A DNA stretch of 64,000 bases from Porphyrobacter sp. TH134 (GTDB taxonomy: Bacteria > Pseudomonadota > Alphaproteobacteria > Sphingomonadales > Sphingomonadaceae), in assembly GCF_002855495.1 (NCBI RefSeq), contig NZ_PKRO01000016.1:1-64000 (forward strand), in the 5' to 3' direction. The translations under genes and the position numbers were made by a program. Positions 35,517 to 44,150 of the stretch are shown one piece after another; the stretch's first letter is position 1, and each line of letters opens with the position of its first letter. The notes beneath the pieces were generated by a model. The model worked only from the letters and a program-made list of their open reading frames with translations. It did not search any database and was not told the DNA's origin.

Positions 35517-35918
35517 ATGGAAGATTTTGCTCTGGTTCCGGTGCTGGCGGGGGCGTTTGCTTTCTTCGTTATCGGGATGCTGTGGTACGGGCTGATCTTC
35601 GCCAAGCCGTGGCAGCGCGCGGCCGGGCTGTCGAACAGCCAGCTGCGGACAAGCAACATGGCGTTGATTTTCGCCCTGACCTTTGCCTTTGAAATGCTGG
35701 TGGCGATGGTGCTGTGGCACCTGCTGGCGCGCACCGATCCGCCGGCCTTTGTGGTCATGATGATGGCGGTGGGATTTGCGCTTGGGGTGATGATCCCGGC
35801 CATCGGGATCAACTATCTGCACCAGCGCAAGCCGCTGGCGCTGTTCCTGATCGATGCCGGACATTTTCTTGTCGGCATGGCGGCGATGGGCGGTGTGTTC
35901 GTCTGGTTTCGCGCCTAG
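35517..35918 (+). CDS. DUF1761 family membrane protein
   Basis: The 133 residues have four predicted membrane helices with the DUF1761 marks FVIGMLWYGLIFAKPWQR and a late IGINYLHQRKPLALFLIDAG. Function unknown. Its stop codon TAG interlocks with the TAG of the convergent channel gene: both lie in the palindrome CTAG at 35915-35918, so there is no space between the two genes. Confidence 0.88.
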   Translation: MEDFALVPVLAGAFAFFVIGMLWYGLIFAKPWQRAAGLSNSQLRTSNMALIFALTFAFEMLVAMVLWHLLARTDPPAFVVMMMAVGFALGVMIPAIGINYLHQRKPLALFLIDAGHFLVGMAAMGGVFVWFRA

Positions 35919-36994
35919 CGGGCTGATCCGCTCTCATTGGGCGCGGTGGGGACGATCTCGACCACCACATCACTTGGCTGGAGCATCTGGCAGTCATCCT
36001 CCCAGAAGCCGATCGCGCGGCCATTGCGATAGACCCGCAGTCCGGTGCCGCCGCTTTCCAATTCCCTGATCGATTTGCCGCATTCCGCCTCGGTCACTTC
36101 GCGCTCGACCAGCTGCACGCGGCCGCCGACGCTGGCGAGGTCGGCGAGGTAATCGGCGATATGCGCGCCCTTGACGCTGCCGGCCAGCAGCAGGCCGGTA
36201 AACCGCACCGGGTTGATGACATTGTTCGCCCCCGCCTGCCGCGCCAGCAGTTCATTGTCCTCGGCGCGCACCACCACGCTGATCGGCACTTTGGGGGCGA
36301 GGTGGCGCACGGTCAGCACCATCAGGATCGAGGTGTCGTCACGCCCGGCGCTGACCAGCACACTCTGCGCTTCGGCAATGCGGACCGACTTCAGTGTCTC
36401 GTCGCGCGTCGCATCGGCGGCCATGACGTTGACGCCGAGCTTCTCTGCTTCGGTCAGGCGTTCTTCGGAGGGGTCGATCACCACGATGCAACGCGGATCG
36501 ACCCCGCGCGCGATCAGCTCGCCGACGCTCTGCGAGCCGGAGACGCCGAAGCCCAGCACCACCACATGATCGGTCAGCTGTTCCTGGATACGAGCCATGC
36601 GAAACTTCTCCCAGCTGCGCTTGATGACGAAGTCGTAGGCGGCGCCCACGAAGATGAACAGCACGGCGATGCGCACCGGGGTGACGATCACGGCCTCGAT
36701 CAGCCGTGCCCGGTCCGAAATCGGCGCGATATCGCCAAAGCCGGTGGTGGTGATGCTGATCATGGTGAAATAGACAACGTCGAGGAAGCTGATGACCCCG
36801 TCGTGATTGTCTTTCAGCCCCGCCCGGTCCCACCAGTGGATCGCAATCACCAGCGCGATCAGCGCGAAGGCGAGGCTGGTGCGGATGCCAAGGTCGCCCC
36901 ACACCGGGATCCGGACCTGCCGCCGCAACGGACGGAACTGGTCTGCCAGCAGCGCCTTGCGCCGGAAAGGATTGCGGCTGGCCGGCTTTGCCAT
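35915..36994 (-). CDS. Two-helix potassium channel with RCK (TrkA-N/TrkA-C) domains
   Basis: The 359 residues have an N-terminal membrane helix (LAFALIALVIAIHWW), a pore loop with filter TTTGFGD, a second helix (VRIAVLFIFVGAAYDFVI), then a Rossmann RCK domain (VVVLGFGVSGSQSVGELI, VVIDPSEERL) and a TrkA-C-like end. It is therefore a ligand-gated K+ channel of the MthK/Kch kind; the filter is GFGD rather than GYGD, as in several bacterial channels. Ligand unknown. surE lies upstream on the same strand, 11 bp away. Confidence 0.92.
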   Translation of the reverse strand: MAKPASRNPFRRKALLADQFRPLRRQVRIPVWGDLGIRTSLAFALIALVIAIHWWDRAGLKDNHDGVISFLDVVYFTMISITTTGFGDIAPISDRARLIEAVIVTPVRIAVLFIFVGAAYDFVIKRSWEKFRMARIQEQLTDHVVVLGFGVSGSQSVGELIARGVDPRCIVVIDPSEERLTEAEKLGVNVMAADATRDETLKSVRIAEAQSVLVSAGRDDTSILMVLTVRHLAPKVPISVVVRAEDNELLARQAGANNVINPVRFTGLLLAGSVKGAHIADYLADLASVGGRVQLVEREVTEAECGKSIRELESGGTGLRVYRNGRAIGFWEDDCQMLQPSDVVVEIVPTAPNESGSAR

Positions 36995-37005
36995 CCCGCT
37001 GGGTG

Positions 37006-37770
37006 TCAGCCGCCGAACCGGTCGGCCAGAATGCCGATGGTCGAATAATGGGTCAGATCGAGCTGCAAGGGCGTCACCGCGACATAGCCATCCTCGATCG
37101 CTTCAAGATCGGTCCCGTGGTCCAGCGTGTGTTCGATCTGGTCCAGCCCGAACCAGAAATAGCGATAGCCGCGCGGGTCGCGGCCCTCGACGATGGTGCC
37201 GCGCGAATAATCGTGGAAGCCTTGGCGCACCACGCGGATACCGCGCACGTCTTCGGGCGGGCGGGCCGGGAAGTTGACGTTGATGAGCGTGCGGTCCGCC
37301 ATCGGCGCATCGATCAGCTTTTCGAGCACCTTCGGCCCCCATTCCAGCGCCGCGCCGAAGGGCACATCATCGCCCATGCCTTCGCGGGCATAGACCTGGC
37401 TGAAGGCGATCGACCGGATGCCCGCCAGCGCGCCCTCGATCGCGGCCGAGACCGTGCCGGAATAGGTGATGTCGTCGGCCAGATTGGCCCCGCGGTTGAC
37501 GCCGGACAGGATGATGTCGGGCGGCGAGGGCATGACGGTGCGCAGCGCCATCATCACCGAATCGGTCGGCGTGCCGGTGACCGCAAAGCGCCGCTCCCCC
37601 AGCGTTTGCAGCCGGACGGGCCGCGTTAGTGTGAGCGAATGGCCCGCACCCGATTGCTCCTCTGATGGCGCACAGATCCAGATGTCGTCAGAAAACTGGC
37701 GCGCGATCTGCTCCAGCACCTTGAGGCCGGGGGCGTGGATACCGTCGTCATTGGTGAGGAGGATTCTCAC
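37006..37770 (-). CDS. surE: 5'/3'-nucleotidase SurE
   Basis: SurE is a metal-dependent nucleoside monophosphate phosphatase involved in stress survival. The 254 residues begin MRILLTNDDGIHAPGL, with the metal-binding DD, and show VCAPSEEQSG-like ICAPSEEQSGAGHSL, DIILSGVNRGANLADDITYSGTVSAA and NVNFPARPP. The GTG at 37768-37770 matches the usual family start and has AAGGGG eight bases upstream; a GTG two codons earlier would place that site only two bases away. The ribosome site lies at the outer edge of the inverted repeat that separates this gene from serS. Confidence 0.95.
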   Translation of the reverse strand: MRILLTNDDGIHAPGLKVLEQIARQFSDDIWICAPSEEQSGAGHSLTLTRPVRLQTLGERRFAVTGTPTDSVMMALRTVMPSPPDIILSGVNRGANLADDITYSGTVSAAIEGALAGIRSIAFSQVYAREGMGDDVPFGAALEWGPKVLEKLIDAPMADRTLINVNFPARPPEDVRGIRVVRQGFHDYSRGTIVEGRDPRGYRYFWFGLDQIEHTLDHGTDLEAIEDGYVAVTPLQLDLTHYSTIGILADRFGG

Positions 37771-37786
37771 AGCCACAACCCCTTAT

Positions 37787-37883
37787 CCCGTTCGTGCTGA
37801 GCTTGTCGAAGCACTGTATTTCCTTTGGTTGCGCAAGTCGCGGAGAAGAAGGGCAGTCCTTCGACAAGCTCAGGACGAACGGG
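37787..37883. repeat. REP-like long inverted repeat between serS and surE
   Basis: The left arm (37787-37815, beginning CCCGTTCGTGCTGAGCTTGT) and right arm (37855-37883, beginning AGTCCTTCGACAAGCTCAGG) are 29-bp inverted copies matching at 27 positions, around a 39-bp centre. Weaker symmetry reaches out to 37774 and 37897. GAGCTTGTCGAAG palindromes of this kind are scattered in many proteobacterial genomes. The right arm encodes the last residues and stop codon of serS, and the left flank carries the surE ribosome site. Confidence 0.9.
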
Positions 37884-39153
37884 GATTAAGGGTTGTGATG
37901 CCGCCCATATACGGACGCAGCGCTTCCGGTACGGTGACCGAACCATCGGCGTTCTGGTAATTCTCGATCACCGCCACCAGCGTGCGCCCGACCGCGAGGC
38001 CCGAGCCGTTGAGGGTGTGGACGAATTCTGTGCGCTTCTCGCCCGCGACGCGGTAACGGGTATTCATGCGGCGGGCCTGGAAATCGCCGGTGTTCGAACA
38101 CGAGCTGATCTCGCGGTAAGCGCCCTGGCCGGGGAGCCAGACCTCAAGGTCATAGGTCTTGCGCGCGCCAAAGCCCATGTCGCCGGTGCACAGCAGCAGC
38201 TTGCGATAGGGGAGGTTCAGGCGCTCAAGGATGGTTTCCGCCGCGCGGACCATGCGCTGGTGTTCGGCTTCGGAGTCTTCCGGCTTGACGATGCTGACCA
38301 ACTCGCACTTTTCGAACTGGTGCTGGCGGATGAACCCGCGCGTATCGCGCCCCGCCGCGCCCGCTTCGGAGCGGAAGCACAGGGTCAGCGCGGTGAGGCG
38401 CAGCGGCAAGGCGGCTTCGTCGAGCAGTTCGCCCATGACGCTGGCGGTGAGGGAGACTTCCGAGGTGGGGATGAGCCAGCGAGCGTTGGTGGTGCTGAAG
38501 CTATCCTCGGCAAACTTGGGCAGCTTGTCTGTCCCATACATGGCATCGTCGCCCACCAGCACCGGCGGGTTGCACTCTGCATAGCCATGCTCGCCCGTCT
38601 GCACGTCCAGCATGAACTGGCCGAGCGCGCGGTGCAGCCGCGCCATGCCGCCGCGCAGGAAGGTGAAGCGGGCGCCGGACAGCCTTGCGCCGGTTTCGAA
38701 ATCCATGCCCAGTGCAGGCGCGATGTCGGCATGTTCTTTCGGCGTGAAGTCGAACTCTCGCAGATCGCCCCAGCGCGACACTTCGACATTTTCCTCCTCG
38801 CCGCCGCCATCGGGCACGTCCGCACCCGGCAGGTTGGGGATGATCTCCAGCGCGGCCTTGAGCTTTGCAGCCAACTCATCCGCCTGCGCCTCAAGGGCAG
38901 GCATCTGCTCTTTCAGCGCGGCGACCTCGGCCTTGATCGCTTCGGCGCCATCCTTGTCACCCTTGGCCATCGCGGCGCCGATCAGCTTCGATGCCTCGTT
39001 GCGGCGGCTTTGCGCGATCTGCACTGCGGTCACCGCCTCGCGGCGGGCCTCGTCGAGCGCGATCAGATCGGCGCCCTGCGGGGGCAGCCCGCGCCGGGCC
39101 AGCCCTGCGTCAAAAGCCTCGGCGTTTTCACGGATAAAACGAATGTCGTGCAT
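37870..39153 (-). CDS. serS: Seryl-tRNA synthetase
   Basis: This class II synthetase charges tRNA(Ser) and tRNA(Sec). The 427 residues have the N-terminal tRNA-binding coiled coil (about 25-105), motif 2 ([20 protein letters not shown]), serine-site TSEVSLTA, and motif 3 ([20 protein letters not shown]). The normal end near ALRPYMGG is followed by TTLNPRSS, whose last codons and TGA lie inside the inverted repeat arm, so the insertion replaced the original C-terminus by a few residues. surE lies about 100 bp downstream. Confidence 0.97.
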   Translation of the reverse strand: MHDIRFIRENAEAFDAGLARRGLPPQGADLIALDEARREAVTAVQIAQSRRNEASKLIGAAMAKGDKDGAEAIKAEVAALKEQMPALEAQADELAAKLKAALEIIPNLPGADVPDGGGEEENVEVSRWGDLREFDFTPKEHADIAPALGMDFETGARLSGARFTFLRGGMARLHRALGQFMLDVQTGEHGYAECNPPVLVGDDAMYGTDKLPKFAEDSFSTTNARWLIPTSEVSLTASVMGELLDEAALPLRLTALTLCFRSEAGAAGRDTRGFIRQHQFEKCELVSIVKPEDSEAEHQRMVRAAETILERLNLPYRKLLLCTGDMGFGARKTYDLEVWLPGQGAYREISSCSNTGDFQARRMNTRYRVAGEKRTEFVHTLNGSGLAVGRTLVAVIENYQNADGSVTVPEALRPYMGGITTLNPRSS

Positions 39154-39288
39154 GGCCCGCGCCTATGCCCGCTCCTGCTGCGCAAGGAAAGGGGGCTTGG
39201 CCTGTGCGCCGGACGGGGCTGGTGGTGCGACCGGCGGCGGAACATTCCCGCGCCTGCGCCGGTTGATGGCGGGCAAAGGAGAACTCCC

Positions 39289-39546
39289 ATGCTCAAGCAA
39301 ACAATCGGCGCTGTGATCGGCGCAAGGCTCGCTGGAAAAACGCCCGCAGTGGGCGGCGCAACCGGCGCTCTGGCAGGTGCGGCGCTGCCTGCTGTTCTCG
39401 CGCGGATCGGTCTTCCCGCCGTGGCCGTCCTGGCTGCCGGAGGCTATGCCGCCAAGCGTGTGCTGGACCGGCGCGCCGCCGCCCGGACCCCCGCAGCACC
39501 GCCGCCCACCAACCCGATCCCGGTTGCATGGTCGGGCGATTACTGA
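39289..39546 (+). CDS. Small Ala/Gly-rich membrane-associated protein, function unknown
   Basis: The ATG at 39289 follows a strong AAAGGAGAACTCCC site, which separates this 85-residue protein from a long antisense frame over serS. It starts MLKQTIGAVIGARLAGKTP and has two Ala/Gly-rich stretches (VGGATGALAGAALPAVLARI, VAVLAAGGYAAKRVLDRR) that could be membrane hairpins, then a Pro-rich tail. I do not recognise the family. It is divergent from serS. Confidence 0.7.
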   Translation: MLKQTIGAVIGARLAGKTPAVGGATGALAGAALPAVLARIGLPAVAVLAAGGYAAKRVLDRRAAARTPAAPPPTNPIPVAWSGDY

Positions 39547-39558
39547 GCCGAAAACAAC

Positions 39559-39594
39559 GGGGCGGCCGTGGGCACCAAAACCCGCTGCCGCCCC
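39559..39594 (-). terminator. Probable terminator of the TonB-receptor gene
   Basis: GGGGCGGC (39559-39566) and GCCGCCCC (39587-39594) form a perfect 8-bp stem with a 20-base loop. On the minus strand it is followed by GTTGTTTTC, a modest T-rich tail, so it fits termination of the TonB-receptor gene. It could also stop the short convergent gene. Confidence 0.55.
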
Positions 39595-39615
39595 TTAGCA
39601 ATCATCGCGTCAGGA

Positions 39616-41946
39616 TCAGAAATTAAGCTGCGCGGTCACGAACACCCGGCGCGGATCGCCGTAGAATCCGGTCAGCGTGCCTTCGCGCCCCAGCGTCGAG
39701 ACAAACGGCGCGCCGCCGACCCCGCCCGCCACGAAGTTGTAACCGGCAACGATATATTCCTTGTCGAACAGGTTCTTGCCGTGCAGCCCGAGCGACCACA
39801 GCCCGCTGTCGGCGGTGTAGACAATGCTCGCATCCACCAGCACGAAGCCATCCTGATCGAGGAAGGGGTTGGGCACTTCGAACTGGCTCGCGTCTGACCG
39901 AAGCGAGGCAAGGCCGATGACATCCATCATCCCGCCGCCGACCGGCAGGCCCATGTTGAACCCCATATGCGCGGTAACGTCGGGCGTGTTCTGGAACACG
40001 CGTTGATCGGCCACATCGCGGCCGAAATTGTCGATGAAGGTGTTGAACTTGGCATCCAGCACGCCGAGCGACCAGTTGACGGTGAAGCGGCTGCCATCGC
40101 CGGCAAAATCCTTGCCGACCAGCGCCGTGCCTTCGAATTCGATCCCGTTGACGTCAGCCGACGCCGCGTTGCTGGTGATGCCGATGAAGCTTTCGTTCAC
40201 GCCGTCGCCATTGCCATCGAAGCCGACCGATCCGGGGATCTGGACGTTCTCGTACTGGCCCAGGAAGGCCGCAATGCTGATGTTCAGCCGGTTATCGAGC
40301 AGCGAGGATTTCCATCCCAGTTCGTAGCTGTCGACCGTTTCCGGGTCGAAGCTCATGAAGTCGAACACCTCGTCCGCCGTGCAAGCCCCGCCGCGGGGGT
40401 TGCGGCAGGCCGTGGTCTGGCCGCGCGGATCGAAGCCGCCGCCCTTGAAGCCCTGCGAATAGGTAAAATAGACATTGTTATCGGCATTCGGCTGCCAGCT
40501 GATCGAGGCGCGCGGGTTGAAATCCTTGAACGTCGCGCTGCCGTTGAAATTGCTGGTGACGGCCGCGGCCACACCGGTGCCGCCGAACAGGTTGGAGAAC
40601 CCGCCGAGGAAGGTTGTGCGCAGCACCTGGCTGGTGCGCTTGTCATTGGTGTAACGCCCGCCAACCGACACGCTGACCGTGTCGAGAAGATCATAGGTGA
40701 AATCGCCGAAGACCGACCACGTCTTGGTGTTCACATCGCCCAGTGTCTGCGCTGCAAGGCCGGGAACCGTGGTGAACAGCGCCACATCAAAAGCGGTGAA
40801 GGCGTTGGCATCGAGATAGTAGAACCCCAGCACGCCCGACAGCTTGTCGCCTTCGTAAAGCAGCTGGAGTTCCTGGCTGAGCTGGTCGTTGGTGTAGATC
40901 GCCGGCACATCGAGATCGACGGCGGCAAGGCTGTCAAAGTCGATCGGGGTGGTCGAGGAGTCCTCGCGGTAACCGGTGATCGACTTGACCGTGATCGTAT
41001 CGCTCAGTTCGAGGGCGATATTCAGCGCGCCGCCCCAGGCCTCGACCTCCTGATCGACAATATTGAGCCCTGCGCGGGTATCGAACACGTTATCCAGCAC
41101 CGGCTGGCGCGTTATGAGGCTCGGGATGAAGCGGTGGCCTTGGCGCGCTTCGGAATTATCCTTCACGTAATCGCCCGACAGACGGACGAACACCGGGCCG
41201 TTGTCGAATTCGACCGTAGCCCGCGCGGCCCATACGTCCTTGTTGTAGTTTTCGGTGCCGAGTGTGAGGTTTTCGCCAAAGCCCCCGCGCGACAGGCGCG
41301 CCCCGCTCGCGCCGATCTTGAGGGTGTCGCTGATCGGGGTTGAGGCGCTGACGATGAGATCGGCCTGATCATAGGAGCCATAGGTGCCGCGGATCTTGAC
41401 CGCGGTTTCATCGGGCAGGCTGGCGGTCACATACTTGATCGCGCCGCCGATGGTGTTGCGCCCGTACAGCGTGCCCTGCGGTCCGCGCAGCACTTCGATG
41501 CGTTCGACCTCGTAGATATCCAGCACCGCGGCCTGCGGGCGGTTGAGGTAAACGTCGTCGACGTAGAGGCCCACGCCCGCCTCGAAGCCGGCAACCGGAT
41601 CCTGCTGCCCAACGCCGCGGATGAAGGCGGTCAGCGTAGTGTTGGTGCCGCGGCTGACTTCCAGCGTGACGTTGGGCACCTGCTGGGCGACCGCGACCAG
41701 ATCCTGCACGCCCTGCTTGACCAGATCATCGCCCGACAGCGCGGTGACGGACAGCGGCACATCGATCAGGCGTTCCTCGCGGCGGCGGGCGGTGACGTAG
41801 ATCGTGCCATCTTCCTCGGCGCTGGCGGTTTCGGCTTCGGTTTCGGCTTCGGCGGCGCTGTTCTGCGCGGCAAGCGGCGCGGCGAAGGCGGCAAGTCCGG
41901 CCGTACCGGCGAGCAATAATGCGCGGGTGTAAAGTTGTTTGGTCAT
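39616..41946 (-). CDS. TonB-dependent outer-membrane receptor
   Basis: The 776 residues have a signal peptide (ending PLAAQNS), an acidic low-complexity segment with ETEAET repeats encoded by a 12-bp tandem repeat, a TonB-box-like GTIYVTARRREER, a plug domain (VERIEVLRGPQGTLYGRNTI) and a 22-strand barrel ending in the aromatic residue F (TAQLNF). It imports a large scarce nutrient, possibly a ferric siderophore, judged from the adjacent PiuC-type gene. The ATG has an AGGAGAGGAA site. It is divergent from a TetR-family regulator with which it shares a promoter region. Confidence 0.94.
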   Translation of the reverse strand: MTKQLYTRALLLAGTAGLAAFAAPLAAQNSAAEAETEAETASAEEDGTIYVTARRREERLIDVPLSVTALSGDDLVKQGVQDLVAVAQQVPNVTLEVSRGTNTTLTAFIRGVGQQDPVAGFEAGVGLYVDDVYLNRPQAAVLDIYEVERIEVLRGPQGTLYGRNTIGGAIKYVTASLPDETAVKIRGTYGSYDQADLIVSASTPISDTLKIGASGARLSRGGFGENLTLGTENYNKDVWAARATVEFDNGPVFVRLSGDYVKDNSEARQGHRFIPSLITRQPVLDNVFDTRAGLNIVDQEVEAWGGALNIALELSDTITVKSITGYREDSSTTPIDFDSLAAVDLDVPAIYTNDQLSQELQLLYEGDKLSGVLGFYYLDANAFTAFDVALFTTVPGLAAQTLGDVNTKTWSVFGDFTYDLLDTVSVSVGGRYTNDKRTSQVLRTTFLGGFSNLFGGTGVAAAVTSNFNGSATFKDFNPRASISWQPNADNNVYFTYSQGFKGGGFDPRGQTTACRNPRGGACTADEVFDFMSFDPETVDSYELGWKSSLLDNRLNISIAAFLGQYENVQIPGSVGFDGNGDGVNESFIGITSNAASADVNGIEFEGTALVGKDFAGDGSRFTVNWSLGVLDAKFNTFIDNFGRDVADQRVFQNTPDVTAHMGFNMGLPVGGGMMDVIGLASLRSDASQFEVPNPFLDQDGFVLVDASIVYTADSGLWSLGLHGKNLFDKEYIVAGYNFVAGGVGGAPFVSTLGREGTLTGFYGDPRRVFVTAQLNF

Positions 41947-41979
41947 GGGGTTTCCTCTCCTGGCCCTCTTGTACCTGCC

Positions 41980-42015
41980 TCAATATTGAAAGTTGAACCA
42001 CCTTTCAAGTTTAGT
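41980..42015. promoter_or_regulatory. Palindromic operator inside overlapping divergent promoters
   Basis: TTGAAAGTTG (41986-41995) and CACCTTTCAA (41999-42008) form an imperfect 23-bp palindrome between the TonB-receptor and TetR genes. On the minus strand its outer TTGAAA is a -35 with TATTGA 17 bp on (41980-41985). On the plus strand the other TTGAAA is a -35 with TTTAGT 18 bp on (42010-42015). A bound regulator would block both promoters. The TetR protein next door is the obvious candidate. Confidence 0.55.
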
Positions 42016-42065
42016 CTTGTGCGCTTGCCTTGCGCATCCTACCGAAAGCGTGGAGGGAGTAGCTG

Positions 42066-42695
42066 ATGGGCAACACTCAGAGCAGCGCAGCGCCTGTGAG
42101 CGGCGACGCCAAGACGCCGCGGACCGAGCGCGGGCGACGCACCTTGCGCAAGCTGCTGGATGCAGCGGCGGAAGAGTTTGGCGAGAAGGGCTTCCACGAA
42201 GCCTCGGTCAGTTCGATCACCCGGCGTGCGGGTGTGGCGCTGGGCAGCTTCTACACCTATTTCGACAGCAAGGACGCGCTGTTTCGCGCGCTGGTTGCCG
42301 ACATGAGCGAGAAGGTGCGCACCAGTGCGCGATCGGCGCTGAGCGATGGCATGGGGCCGCTGGAGATCGAGCGCGCGGCGCTGGCGGCGTTCCTGCGCTT
42401 TGCCGCCGAGCATAAGGAAATCTACCGCATCATCGATGAAGCCGAGTTCGTCGATCCGGCCAGTTACCGGGCCCATTATGAAACCATCGCCGCCCGTATT
42501 GCCGAGCGTCTTCGCGCAGGGGCGGCGGCAGGCGAGTTTCGGGATGGTCTGGGCGAGCTTGAGGCGTGGGCCATGATGGGCATGAACGTGTTCGTCGGCT
42601 TGCGTTATGTCGTATGGGGCGAGGCGGGGCTGGCCGCAGACGAGGTTGCCGCCAAGGTCAACCGCTTGCTGGCACAAGGCGTGCTGCGGCGCTAA
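42066..42695 (+). CDS. TetR/AcrR family transcriptional regulator
   Basis: The 209 residues have the TetR helix-turn-helix at the N-terminus (RKLLDAAAEEFGEKGFHEAS, then ITRRAGVALGSFYTYFDSKD) and a helical ligand/dimer domain. An N-terminal extension of about 25 residues precedes it. It has a strong GGAGGGAG ribosome site. It is divergent from the TonB receptor and followed 11 bp later by a PiuC-type gene. It probably represses both directions through the palindrome at 41986-42008; the effector is unknown. Confidence 0.93.
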   Translation: MGNTQSSAAPVSGDAKTPRTERGRRTLRKLLDAAAEEFGEKGFHEASVSSITRRAGVALGSFYTYFDSKDALFRALVADMSEKVRTSARSALSDGMGPLEIERAALAAFLRFAAEHKEIYRIIDEAEFVDPASYRAHYETIAARIAERLRAGAAAGEFRDGLGELEAWAMMGMNVFVGLRYVVWGEAGLAADEVAAKVNRLLAQGVLRR

Positions 42696-42706
42696 GGCGC
42701 GTCAGT

Positions 42707-43384
42707 ATGATCCTTGTTGTTGATGCCATTCCCGATGCGGGCGACCTTGCCGCGATTGCCGAGCGGATCGCCTTGCTCGACTGGCGCGATGGGCGCGAGA
42801 CGGCAGGTTCTGTCGCGCGCCAGGTCAAGCGTAACGAACAAGGCGCGATGAACAGCACCGCTGGGCGCGCGCTTCAGAACGATCTTGGCCGCGCAATCGC
42901 CGACCACCCGGTTATCAAGGCCGCCGCCCAGCCGCGCCGCTTTTCTCCGGTAATTATCAGCCGGACCGGGGTGGGCGGCAAATATGGCGCGCATGTCGAT
43001 AACGCCCTGATGGGCAGGGGCAGCGCCCGGCTGCGCACGGACCTGTCCTTCACCTTGTTCCTCACGCCGCCCGCCGAATACGATGGCGGCGAACTGGTGA
43101 TCCACACCGCCGGCGTCACGCAGACGGTCAAGGGTGAGGCAGGAACTCTGGTGCTCTACCCGTCGGGCAGCATCCATGAAGTGGCACCGGTGACGCGCGG
43201 TATGCGGATTGTGTGTATCGGCTGGATCGAGAGCCTGGTCGCCGATGCGGCTCAGCGCGAAATGCTGTTTGATCTTGAAAACCTGCGCGCCAGCTTGCGG
43301 GCAGCTTTGCCGGGCCAGTCGCCCGAACTGCTGACCCTCGACAAGACGATGGCCAATCTACTGCGGATGTGGGCGCGGCCCTGA
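42707..43384 (+). CDS. Fe(II)/2-oxoglutarate-dependent dioxygenase, PiuC/PKHD type
   Basis: The 225 residues fit the PKHD-type hydroxylases. The facial triad is visible as HVD in YGAHVDNALMG and the second His in GSIHEVAPVTRGMRIV, with the 2-oxoglutarate-binding Arg. The N-terminus (MILVVDAIPDAGDLAAI) is typical. These genes often sit next to TonB siderophore receptors (PiuA) and are linked to iron uptake. The gene begins 11 bp after the TetR gene. Its 3' end overlaps the convergent membrane-protein gene by 27 bp. Confidence 0.9.
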   Translation: MILVVDAIPDAGDLAAIAERIALLDWRDGRETAGSVARQVKRNEQGAMNSTAGRALQNDLGRAIADHPVIKAAAQPRRFSPVIISRTGVGGKYGAHVDNALMGRGSARLRTDLSFTLFLTPPAEYDGGELVIHTAGVTQTVKGEAGTLVLYPSGSIHEVAPVTRGMRIVCIGWIESLVADAAQREMLFDLENLRASLRAALPGQSPELLTLDKTMANLLRMWARP

Positions 43385-44092
43385 AGGGCGGGGGGCAGCG
43401 GCGCGTTTGCTTTTCACAGTGAAGTAAAGGATCAGGCTTACGCCGATCACGCTTGGCCCAGCCCAAATCGCCGGATTGAACACATGCTCGGGGATCATGC
43501 GGATCAGGCCAACCGACAGGAACGCCGTATAGGCCGAGATGCCCATGCCGATCAGCGCGCGGAAATGCTCGCCGATATGGGTGCCGCGCGGCGGATCGTT
43601 CCGGCGCCAGATGTAGCGCTGCTGGATCAGCATGGCGACAATTCCGATGAACGCCACCAGCATCATCAGCGGATGACCGACCGCAAAGCCATAAAACCCG
43701 CAATAGGCGCCTGACACGATCACGGCGGCGATCACCGCCTGATAGCGCGGGCGGCGCAAGGCGCGCCGGGTGCGATTGTGCTTCACCACCGCAAGGCCAT
43801 AGTCGACAAAGCCGATGGTCAGGATGCCAAGATACAGCATCATCCACCCGAACAGGCCATCGAACAGCGCGCGGTCCGTGATTTCGGGGTGCCTTGCTTC
43901 TGGCCCGTACAGCGACAGCAGCGCCATTGCGATGGCCAGCGCGCCTGCGCCCAGAAAGCCATAGCACGCCGCCCGGCCCCACTTGCGATGATTGGCCGCG
44001 CCCTTGCGGGTCACGATCGGCCCCCAGAACGCGGTCAGCCCGATCGCGCCGGTCACAACGTGCAAGACAACAAGGGCTTCAAACATCGCCAT
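43358..44092 (-). CDS. Multi-helix membrane protein, function unknown
   Basis: The 244 residues hold about seven hydrophobic helices. The first contains FEALVVLHVVTGAIGLTAFW and the next begins after HRKWGRAACYGFLGAGALAI, a layout seen in DUF2306-like proteins with a conserved early His in a membrane helix. The basic C-terminus (KSKRAAAPRPSG) is cytoplasmic by the positive-inside rule. It overlaps the end of the PiuC-type gene by 27 bp on the opposite strand. No function is proposed. Confidence 0.75.
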   Translation of the reverse strand: MAMFEALVVLHVVTGAIGLTAFWGPIVTRKGAANHRKWGRAACYGFLGAGALAIAMALLSLYGPEARHPEITDRALFDGLFGWMMLYLGILTIGFVDYGLAVVKHNRTRRALRRPRYQAVIAAVIVSGAYCGFYGFAVGHPLMMLVAFIGIVAMLIQQRYIWRRNDPPRGTHIGEHFRALIGMGISAYTAFLSVGLIRMIPEHVFNPAIWAGPSVIGVSLILYFTVKSKRAAAPRPSGPRPHPQ

Positions 44093-44150
44093 CAGGCCAA
44101 GGATGACACAGTCGCTCGTTCACGCAAAGGGCGCAGCGCCGGGGGCCGGA

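Noticed and set aside
37825-39546. A 573-residue frame spanning antisense serS and the small gene after it
   Set aside because: Only its last 85 codons, from the ATG at 39289 behind AAGGAG, look like a real gene; the rest mirrors SerS.
41825-41851. 12-bp tandem repeat (TTTCGGCTTCGG twice) in the TonB-receptor gene as a phase-variation switch
   Set aside because: The unit is a multiple of three with only two copies, so changes would only lengthen the ETEAET segment and not shift the frame.
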